Shown here piece after piece: positions 1 to 6,330 of a stretch of DNA of 11,601 nt (positions are counted from its first letter, which is position 1; each line of letters starts with the position of its first letter). The position numbers and the translations under genes are program-made. The DNA comes from Emergomyces orientalis. Lineage: Eukaryota > Ascomycota > Eurotiomycetes > Onygenales > Ajellomycetaceae. The stretch spans positions 1-11,601 of the forward strand of contig MOWL01000108.1 of NCBI GenBank assembly GCA_002110485.1, read 5' to 3'. The notes beneath the pieces were generated by a model. It ran no database searches and had not been told where the DNA came from. It was given only the letters and a program-made list of their open reading frames with translations.

Positions 1-355
1 TAGCTTTAAGTTTAGCTATTACTCTCTTTTTCTTTTGCAGGTATTCCACCTCTTATAGGTTTTTTTGCTAAACAGATGGTTTTATCTGCAGCTTTACAAG
101 ATGGGTTTATTTTTTTATCTTTAATAGCGGTATTTACAAGTGTTATTGGTGCAGTTTATTATTTAAATATAGTAAAAATTATGTTTTTTGATTTTCATTC
201 ATATGAAATGAAAAAATCTTATATTTAAATCAATACCTGAAGATGATATTAACAAATTACCTTTATCTAGTTCTTTATCTATAATTATCTCTGTACTAAC
301 TTTAAGTATTCTATTATTTATGTTTATACCTGACCAAAATATTACAATTATGTAA
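1..355 (+). CDS. nad2: NADH dehydrogenase subunit 2, C-terminal part (left arm, frameshifted)
   Basis: Only the last third or so of Nad2, a proton-pumping antiporter-like membrane subunit of complex I, lies in the window; the 5' part is outside. The family motif GIPPLIGFFAKQ is encoded at about 41-78, followed by a hydrophobic helix and an SAVYY-like segment (here GAVYYLNIVK) before a charged tail. Two one-base insertions break this copy. The T5 run at 27-31 should be T4, and the AAA at 206-208 is AA in the other arm. With AA, the frame runs through a TGA Trp and ends at TAA 353-355 with the residues DQNITIM. The true C-terminus depends on an A4 run just before the stop, which is A3 in the other arm. 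Next gene is cob, 145 bp downstream on the same strand. Confidence 0.88.
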
Positions 356-423
356 TATATTATCTCTTATTTTTTTTACATCATTTACTTAATCTTATTT
401 TTATACATATAACTAGAAAAAAA

Positions 424-459
424 TTTTTTTATTAATAATTTAAATTAGTAATAAAAAAA
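424..459. repeat. A/T-only inverted repeat in the nad2-cob spacer
   Basis: Bases 424-441 and 442-459 are reverse complements over 18 bp with a single mismatch and no spacer, so the transcript could fold into a long weak hairpin about 40 nt before the cob start. It follows an A7T7 tract and is followed by three TAAAA units. The same structure occurs at 11143-11178. It may be a processing or spacing element, or simply a product of extreme A+T content. Confidence 0.55.
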
Positions 460-500
460 ATAAAATAAAATAAAAATCAAGTTTATATATTATTTTTAAT

Positions 501-1664
501 ATGAGAATTTTAAAAAAACCGTCCTTTATTAAATATATTAAATTCATATTTAATTGATTCACCTCAACCTTCTAATATTAGTTATTTATGAAATTTTGGT
601 TCATTATTAGGTCTGTGCTTAGGTATACAGATAATTACAGGTGTAACTTTAGCTATGCATTACACACCAAGTGTATTAGAAGCTTTTGATTCCGTAGAGC
701 ATATTATGCGTGATGTAAATAATGGATGATTAATAAGATATTTACACGCAAATACAGCTTCAGCTTTTTTTTTTTTTAGTTTATTTACATATAGGTAGAG
801 GTTTATATTATGGGTCTTATAAATCACCAAGAACATTAACTTGAAGTATTGGTACTATTATGTTAATATTAATGATGGGTATAGGTTTCTTGGGTTATGT
901 TTTACCTTACGGTCAAATGAGTTTATGAGGTGCAACAGTTATAACTAATTTAATGAGTGCTATACCTTGAGTAGGTCAAGATATAGTTGAATTCCTTTGA
1001 GGAGGTTTTTCAGTGAATAATGCTACATTAAATAGATTTTTTTCTTTACATTTTGTTTTTACCTTTTGTTTTAGCTGCTTTAGCTTTAATGCATTTAATT
1101 GCATTCCACGATACTGTTGGTTCTGGTAATCCTTTAGGTATCTCTGGTAATTACGATAGATTGCCTTTTTCTCCTTATTTTATATTTAAAGATTTAATTA
1201 CTATTTTTATTTTTATGTTTGTTTTATCTGGATTTGTTTTCTTCATGCCTAATGTTTTAGGTGATAGTGAAAATTATGTTATGGCTAATCCTATGCAAAC
1301 TCCACCTGCTATAGTACCAGAGTGATATCTTTTACCTTTTTATGCTATATTAAGATCTATACCTAATAAATTATTAGGAGTTATAGCTATGTTTAGTGCT
1401 CTTTTAATTTTATTAGTTATGCCTTTTACTGATATATCTAAATTAAGAGGTATACAATTTAGACCTTTAAGTAAATTAGCATTTTATATTTTTGTTGCTA
1501 ATTTTTTTATTTTAATGGTATTAGGAGCTAAACATGTTGAAGCACCTTTTATAGAATTAGGTCAAATCAGTACAATTTTATATTTTTCTCATTATTTAAT
1601 AATAGTACCTTTAATAAGTCTATTAGAAAATAGTTTAACAGATTTAGTGATTAAGAAAAATTAA
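501..1664 (+). CDS. cob: Cytochrome b (left arm, three homopolymer frameshifts)
   Basis: Cytochrome b is the haem-carrying core of complex III, with two quinone sites in the inner membrane. The start is ATG 501 (MRILKNRPLL in the corrected frame) and the stop is TAA 1662-1664. Three one-base insertions disrupt the frame: A7 at 512-518, T13 at 765-777 and T5 at 1056-1060. The right arm has A6, T12 and T4 there. Removing them gives 1161 nt, or 386 residues, the usual family length. The corrected protein has the four axial haem histidines H82, H96, H183 and H197 and the Qo-site PEWY motif at about 272-275. Seven Trp codons are all TGA, including PEWY at 1323. No introns interrupt the gene, though fungal cob often has them. 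From 1061 to the stop the frame is clean. Confidence 0.95.
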
Positions 1665-1732
1665 GTTATTTTTAATTAAAAAAATTTTTTTTTTAGTTTA
1701 AAATTTTTTTATATGTTTTCGATTATCATTAA

Positions 1733-1755
1733 TTTTTCTTACTTTGTAAGAAAAA
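1733..1755 (+). other. Perfect 10-bp hairpin upstream of nad3
   Basis: TTTTTCTTAC (1733-1742) pairs exactly with GTAAGAAAAA (1746-1755) around a TTT loop, ending 24 nt before the nad3 ATG. It is the cleanest stem in the cob-nad3 spacer and is unchanged in the other arm (9853-9875). A role in processing the cob-nad3 transcript is possible but is only inferred. Confidence 0.6.
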
Positions 1756-1779
1756 AAATAAACAAAAAAATTTTTTTTT

Positions 1780-2199
1780 ATGACAACAACAACTTTTTTT
1801 CTTATTTTTATACCTATACTTGCTTTTATATTATTAGTTGTGAATTTATTATTTTCACCTCATAATTCTTATTTAGAAAAAGATAGTGCTTTTGAATGTG
1901 GTTTTCATTCCTTTTTAGGTCAAAATAGAACACAATTTAGTATATCTTTTTTTATTTTTGCTTTATTATTTCTTTTATTTGATTTAGAAATTTTATTAGT
2001 ATATCCTTACATAGTTAGTGCTTATTTTAATGGGTTATATGGTTTAATTATTATGCTAATTTTCTTTCTTGTTTTAACTTTAGGTTTTGCATTTGAGTTA
2101 GGTAAAAATGCATTAAAAATAGAAAGTAAACAAATGAATAGTTTGACACATGATTGAAAAACTAAAAAAATGGAAGGTATACTTAATTATATTAATTAA
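1780..2199 (+). CDS. nad3: NADH dehydrogenase subunit 3 (left arm)
   Basis: Nad3 is a small three-helix membrane subunit of complex I whose first loop lies near the quinone cavity. The ATG at 1780 directly follows an A7T9 tract. The protein is 139 residues, within the usual fungal range. Helix 1 spans about 6-26. The conserved loop follows with ECGF at 39-42, including the Cys that marks the active/deactive switch in the family. Helix 2 carries the acidic FDLE motif (67-70), and helix 3 spans about 86-107. A standard-code reading stops at 2155-2157, but that TGA is a Trp and 13 more codons follow to TAA at 2197-2199. This copy is intact and has the same length as its mirror. It lies between cob and trnC on the same strand. 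Confidence 0.96.
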
Positions 2200-2277
2200 G
2201 AAAAAAAAAATAAAAAATAACTTTTAATAAATAATTTAGATTAATTTATAAAAATATTTTTTATTAAAGAATATCAA

Positions 2278-2348
2278 GGAGCTTGAACAGATGGATCTGT
2301 GTTTTGACTGCAAATTAAAATTTAGAGATTCGATTTCTCCTGGCTCCT
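2278..2348 (+). tRNA. trnC: tRNA-Cys (GCA)
   Basis: A 71-nt cloverleaf can be drawn. The acceptor strands are GGAGCTT and TGGCTCC, with one G-T pair and one mismatch at the inner end. The D stem is ACAG/CTGT with GG in its loop. The anticodon stem is TTTGA/TTAAA with loop CTGCAAA, so the anticodon is GCA (2310-2312). The T loop TTCGATT sits on a GAGA/TCTC stem. The unpaired base after the acceptor is T, matching the U73 discriminator typical of tRNA-Cys. It lies 78 bp after nad3 and 198 bp before the likely nad1 start, where it could mark a transcript cleavage point. I found no second tRNA in the arm. Confidence 0.9.
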
Positions 2349-2546
2349 ATAATATTTTAATAATCTAGTTCTAATTTAATTAGTAGTAGATGTTTATTTA
2401 ATATTTAATAAAAATAAAAAATATTTATTATATTCATTTTTTTAATTATAATTTGAAAGTTTATTTTAACATAACTTAAAAAAAAATTTTTTGTTTTTTT
2501 TTATTTGTTAGAATATTTCATTAAGTTATTCTATTTTATATATAAT

Positions 2547-3632
2547 ATGACATATTTAATATCAATTATAGAGGGTATATTAGTTATAGTTCCTTCACTA
2601 TTAACAGTAGCTTTTGTTACAATTTCAGAAAGAAAAACAATGGCAAGTATGCAAAGAAGATTAGGACCTAATGCAGTAGGTTACTACGGTCTTTTACAGG
2701 CTTTTGCTGATGCATTAAAATTATTATTAAAAGAATATGTATCTCCTACACAAGCTAATATAATTTTATTTTTTCTTGGACCTATAATAACTTTAATTTT
2801 TGCTCTATTAGGTTATGCAGTAATTCCCTATGGTTATGGTTTATATGTATCAGATTTTAGTTTAGGTATACTATATATGTTAGCTGTATCTTCATTGGCT
2901 ACTTATGGTATTTTAATCGCGGGTTGATCAGCTAATTCTAAATATGCATTTTTAGGTTCATTAAGAAGTACAGCTCAATTAATAAGTTATGAATTAATAT
3001 TAAGCTCTGCTATATTATTGGTTATTTTATTAACAGGTAGTTTAAATTTGACTGCTATAGTAGAAGCTCAAAAATCTATATATTTTATCTTACCTTTATT
3101 CCCTATTTTTGTTATATTTTTTATAGGATGTATTGCTGAAACTAATAGAGCTCCTTTTGATTTAGCTGAAGCTGAATCGGAACTTGTTAGTGGTTTTATG
3201 ACAGAACATTCTGCAGTAATTTTTGTATTCTTCTTTTTAGCAGAATATGCTAGTATTGTATTGATATGTTTATTAACTAGTGTTTTGTTTTTAGGAGGTT
3301 ATTTACAAATTTTACCTTTGGTTACAATAATTTCTAGTGTTAATTACATATTAGAATTAGTAGGTTTATACTTTAAACCTGATCTTGATTATAATTTATT
3401 TTTTTCTGATTATTTAATTAATGCTTGTTCTAGTTTAAATTTAGCTTTTAAGACTTCTTTACTTATATTTGTATTTATTTGAGTTAGAGCTTCATTTCCT
3501 AGAATTAGATTTGATCAATTAATGTCCGTTTGTTGAATAGTATTTTTACCTTTAATTATAGCATATATTATTATAACACCTTGTATAGTAGTAGGTTTAA
3601 ATATTTTACCTTGTAATTTTACTTTGTTATAA
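2547..3632 (+). CDS. nad1: NADH dehydrogenase subunit 1 (left arm)
   Basis: Nad1 is the multi-helix membrane subunit of complex I that forms much of the quinone entry channel. ATG 2547 gives MTYLISIIEG, aligned with the usual family start. An in-frame TTG at 2505 would add a 14-residue hydrophobic leader and is less likely. The product is 361 residues. Motifs in order are SERKTMASMQRRLGPN (about 27-42), AETNRAPFDLAEAESELVSG (about 197-216, acidic quinone-channel loop) and WVRASFPRIRFDQ (from 312). TGA encodes Trp at 2925, at 3480 and in the CW pair near 3534. A segment of about 40 residues between GGYL and SLNLAFKTS is poorly conserved in what I recall of the family. The frame is clean and the mirror copy encodes the same protein wherever I compared them. 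Confidence 0.96.
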
Positions 3633-3664
3633 TTTATATTTTTGTATATTTTTTTATTTATTAG

Positions 3665-3692
3665 TTTTAGTTTTAATAAAAGAAATATTATT
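3665..3692 (+). repeat. 28-bp dispersed repeat, copy 1 (nad1-nad4 spacer)
   Basis: A 28-bp sequence beginning TTTTAGTTTTAATAAAAG lies in the nad1-nad4 spacer. It recurs exactly as its reverse complement at 5706-5733, beside the palindrome centre, and again in the other arm at 5872-5899 (+) and 7916-7943 (-). Within one arm the two copies are inverted and flank nad4 plus atp8. Confidence 0.8.
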
Positions 3693-3725
3693 ATAATAAA
3701 TAAAAAGTTTTTAGAAAGTTTTTTT

Positions 3726-3759
3726 AGCCTTGCAGATATGTACGGTGTTACATAAGGTT
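3726..3759 (+). other. Two-part stem-loop in the nad1-nad4 spacer
   Basis: AGCCTT (3726-3731) pairs with AAGGTT (3754-3759), and inside it ATGTA (3738-3742) pairs with TACAT (3749-3753) around the loop CGGTGT. A one-sided bulge GCAGAT separates the stems. It is the least A+T-rich patch in any spacer and lies 42 nt before nad4. The mirror is 7849-7882. It is too short for a tRNA; a processing or regulatory hairpin is possible. Confidence 0.45.
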
Positions 3760-3801
3760 AAATAAATAATCTAAAGGTAATTTTTTATTTATATTTTTAA
3801 T

Positions 3802-5277
3802 ATGATATTTCTTTTTTCTTTATTATTAATTCCTATATTAGGAATATTTGTTATTTTAACGTTAACTTCTTATCGTTTATCTTTTTGATATAATAAAATA
3901 ATTAAATTAATAGGTTTAAGTACTACAATTATTAATTTAATTATTTCTTTAATAATATTTATATTATTTGATTTTAGTAGTAAACAATTCCAATTTATAC
4001 AAGTTCAAGAGCATTATCAAATAAATTATTTTGATATATATTTAGGTATAGATGGAATATCGATATATTTTGTTTTATTAACAACTATTATAATACCTAT
4101 TGCTTTAATATCTAATTGAAGATCGATAGATGAAAAAAATGTTTTATCATTTGTAATAATAATATTATTATTAGAAACATTGTTATTAGCAGTATTTTTA
4201 GTATTAGATATATTATTGTTTTATATCTTTTTTGAAAGTATTTTACCACCTTTATTTTTATTAATAGGTTTATTTGGATCAAGTAATAAAGTTAGAGCTA
4301 GTTTTTATTTTTTTTTATATACTTTATTAGGTTCTTTATTTATGTTACTTTCTATAATAACAATGTCTTCTATAATGGGTACAACTGATTTTGATGCATT
4401 GTCAAAAGCAAATTTTAATTATATAACTCAACTTTTTTTATTTTATGGTATATTTATATCTTTTGCAGTAAAAACACCTACAATTTTTTTAAATACTTGA
4501 TTATTAAAAGCTCATGTAGAATCTCCTTTAGCCGGTAGTATAATTTTAGCCGGAGTTGTTTTAAAATTAAGTTTATACGGTATTTTTAGATTAATTTTAC
4601 CTTTATTACCTAAAGCTAGTATTAATTATACTTATATAGTATATGTAATAGGTGTAATAACTATTATATATGCTAGTTTTAGTACATTAAGAACAATAGA
4701 TATTAAAGAACTTATTGCTTATTCATCTGTATCACATGCAGCTGTATATCTTTTAGGTGCATTTAGTAATTCAATTCAAGGTATAGAAGGAGCTATTTCT
4801 TTAGGTTTAGCTCATGGTTTTGTTTCTTCAGGTTTATTTATATGTGTTGGAGGTGTTTTATATGATAGATCTTCAACTAGATTAATCACATATTATAGAG
4901 GTTTAGCTCAATTAATGCCTATTTTTTGTATATTATTTTATATACTATCTTTAGGTAATTGTGGTGCTCCTCTTACTTTTAATTTTATAGGTGAATTTAT
5001 GTCACTTTATGGTACATTTGAAAGAGTATCTATTTTAGGTGGATTAGCTTGTAGTTCTATTGTATTTTCTGCTGCTTATACAATATTTATGTTTAATAGA
5101 ATAGCTTTTGGAGGTATTTTTTCTTCTTATTTTTTTAAATATTTATTTGATCTTAATAAAAGAGAATTTGTTTTATTAACTTGTCTTGTAATATTCACAG
5201 TATTTTTTGGTGTTTATCCTGCACCTATTTTAGATGGTTTACATTATTCAGTTTCTTCTCTAATTTATTCTAATTAA
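3802..5277 (+). CDS. nad4: NADH dehydrogenase subunit 4 (left arm)
   Basis: Nad4 is one of the three antiporter-like proton-pumping subunits of complex I, built from about 14 membrane helices. ATG 3802 to TAA 5275-5277 gives 491 residues, the normal fungal length, with a clean frame. Expected charged residues along the proton path are visible. E145 lies in FFESILPP, K236 in WLLKAHVESPLAGS, K255 in VLKLSLYG, and E398 in FIGEFMSLYG. Three Trp codons, all TGA, occur near 3887, at 4117 and at 4498. The N-terminal 60 residues are a less conserved hydrophobic region. It follows nad1 by 169 bp and precedes atp8 by 227 bp. The order nad1-nad4-atp8 is familiar from filamentous ascomycetes. The mirror copy encodes the same protein wherever compared. 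Confidence 0.97.
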
Positions 5278-5294
5278 ACCCTTTATTAGGTTTA
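5275..5294 (+). other. Small stem-loop at the nad4 stop
   Basis: TAAACC (5275-5280), which begins with the nad4 stop codon, pairs with GGTTTA (5289-5294) around an 8-nt loop. A 6-bp stem of this kind could mark the mRNA 3' end but is weak. The mirror is 6314-6333. Confidence 0.3.
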
Positions 5295-5504
5295 TATTTA
5301 CTTAAACTTTAAATAATCAGTTTGGGCTTATATATTAAATATTAAAAATTATAACTAGTTATATTATTTTGTACTTAAAAATAATAACCTTTAATATATT
5401 TAAATAATAAGCTAAGTATATTAAAGAAAAACATATCTTAAGCTTTGTGTGCACTATATTTTTAGATTTGTAAAAGAAAATATCATGAATATAAAAACAA
5501 ATTT

Positions 5505-5650
5505 ATGCCACAACTAGTACCTTTTTTTTTCGTTAATCAAGCTATATTCATTTTTATTTTATTAAGTTTTATAACTTACACTTTTAGTAATATATTTTAC
5601 CTAGATTAGTTCATTTATTTTTAACACGTTTATTTATAAATAAATTATAA
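5505..5650 (+). CDS. atp8: ATP synthase subunit 8 (left arm, one-base deletion)
   Basis: Atp8 is a short single-helix protein in the peripheral stator of the mitochondrial F1Fo ATP synthase. The gene is too short for most ORF filters. ATG 5505 gives MPQLVPFFFVNQ, the family's diagnostic N-terminus, followed by one membrane helix (about 10-28), the SKYILPR motif (28-34) and a basic tail ending FINKL before TAA 5648-5650. This copy is 146 nt. AGTAATAT at 5586-5593 lacks one A that the other arm has (AGTAAATAT). Restoring it gives 147 nt and 48 residues, the usual size. It is the last gene before the palindrome centre. In most fungi atp6 would follow, but none is present. Confidence 0.9.
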
Positions 5651-5691
5651 TTTATATAGAAAAAAATCAAAAATATTAAGTAAAAACAAAA

Positions 5692-5717
5692 AGAAATTAT
5701 TATTAAATAATATTTCT
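5692..5717 (+). other. A/T hairpin near the left inner shoulder
   Basis: AGAAAT and ATTATT (5692-5704, with one bulged T) are complementary to AATAAT and ATTTCT (5706-5717), making a near-perfect short palindrome inside the large one. The mirror is 5888-5913. It overlaps the 28-bp repeat. Confidence 0.5.
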
Positions 5718-5727
5718 TTTATTAAAA

Positions 5728-5733
<6 letters not shown>
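5706..5733 (-). repeat. 28-bp dispersed repeat, copy 2 (left of centre)
   Basis: This is the exact reverse complement of 3665-3692, and it runs into the 33-A tract at its right edge. It places one member of an inverted pair directly beside the fold-back point, which is relevant if the fold-back arose by template switching. Confidence 0.8.

Positions 5734-5762
<29 letters not shown>
5730..5762 (+). repeat. 33-A homopolymer found in one arm only
   Basis: An uninterrupted run of 33 A occurs where the mirror sequence, read on the same strand, is AAAAAACAA (complement of 5868-5876). The left arm therefore has about 24 extra bases and lacks the C. All other differences between the arms are about one base, so this is an outlier. 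Confidence 0.9.
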
Positions 5763-5764
<2 letters not shown>

Positions 5765-5791
5765 AATTAAATATAATACAAAAATCCTATG

Positions 5792-5838
5792 TAATATAAT
5801 TTAGATACTTCAAATTAATTTAGACGAAAATATACATT
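5792..5838. other. Turn of the palindrome (47-nt loop region)
   Basis: The last clean arm pairing is CCTATG (5786-5791) with CATAGG (5839-5844). The 47 bases between pair only partly, but the middle AAATTAATTT (5812-5821) is exactly self-complementary and lies close to the expected axis. The turn may thus be a noisy continuation of the palindrome, a short single-stranded hairpin loop, or both. Confidence 0.75.
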
Positions 5839-5871
5839 CATAGGATTTTTGTATTATATTTATTTATTGTT

Positions 5872-5899
5872 TTTTAGTTTTAATAAAAGAAATATTATT
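5872..5899 (+). repeat. 28-bp dispersed repeat, copy 3 (right of centre)
   Basis: This is the mirror partner of 5706-5733 and is in the same orientation as 3665-3692. Its leading T run is six bases long, against the 33 A of the left arm. Confidence 0.8.
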
Positions 5900-5954
5900 T
5901 AATAATAATTTCTTTTTGTTTTTACTTAATATTTTTGATTTTTTTCTATATAAA

Positions 5955-6102
5955 TTATAATTTATTTATAAATAAACGTGTTAAAATAAAAATGAACTAA
6001 TCTAGGTAAAATATATTTACTAAAAGTGTAAGTTATAAAACTTTAATAAATAAAAATGAATATAGCTTGATTAACGAAAAAAAAAGGTACTAGTTGTGGC
6101 AT
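5955..6102 (-). CDS. atp8: ATP synthase subunit 8 (right arm, frameshifted)
   Basis: This mirror copy of atp8 starts at 6102 (complement ATG) with the same MPQLVPFFF beginning. The SKYILPR site is intact here, unlike in the left arm. Two other sites are damaged. Near 6041-6050 a T3/A3 arrangement replaces the left arm's T4/A2 and creates an in-frame stop. Near 5981-5993 the T runs are 5 and 4 instead of 3 and 5, adding a base. The total is 148 nt, one more than the intact 147. Combining the in-frame version at each site restores the standard 48-residue protein. Confidence 0.88.
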
Positions 6103-6330
6103 AAATTTGTTTTTATATTCATGATATTTTCTTTTTACCAAATCTAAAAATATAGTGCACACAAAGCTTAAGATATGTTTTCTTTAAATATACTTAGCTT
6201 ATTATTTAAATATATTAAAGGTTATATTTTTAAGTACAAAATAATATAACTAGTTATAATTTTTAATATTTAATATATAAGCCCAAACTGATTATTTAAA
6301 GTTTAAGTAAATATAAACCTAATAAAGGGT

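Larger units (their letters stand above)
5651..5954. other. Gene-free palindrome centre
   Basis: This 304-bp stretch between the two atp8 copies holds no gene that I can see. From left to right it has a hairpin-forming segment (5692-5717), the 28-bp repeat (5706-5733), a 33-A run (5730-5762), the inner shoulder ending CCTATG (5791), the turn (5792-5838), and the mirrored elements without the long A run. No atp6 start, tRNA, telomere-type tandem repeat or recognisable mobile element is present. Confidence 0.85.

Noticed and set aside
459..478. TAAAA tandem units as a telomere-like or origin repeat
   Set aside because: There are only about three units, inside the nad2-cob spacer and far from the palindrome axis; this is simple low-complexity sequence.
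501..1664. cob (and nad2, atp8) as decaying pseudogenes or nuclear copies of mtDNA
   Set aside because: The breaks are one-base homopolymer changes at different places in each arm, and the combined sequence is an intact protein of family length with all key residues. Real decay would also bring substitutions at conserved sites.
2155..2157. End of nad3 at the TGA
   Set aside because: TGA is Trp in this genome, and the frame continues to TAA at 2197-2199 in both arms.
2505..2546. nad1 start at TTG 2505
   Set aside because: It adds a 14-residue hydrophobic leader that the family lacks; ATG 2547 gives the usual N-terminus.
5278..5504. A second tRNA in the nad4-atp8 spacer
   Set aside because: I could not fold a cloverleaf with a TTCRA-type T loop and a matching acceptor stem; only short A/T stems are present.
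5792..5838. An unremoved long-read hairpin adapter at the turn
   Set aside because: The length (47 nt) is suggestive, but the sequence is A/T-rich and does not resemble the SMRTbell adapter I know, which contains CTCTCT and TTG repeats. Another adapter or a badly called one cannot be fully excluded.
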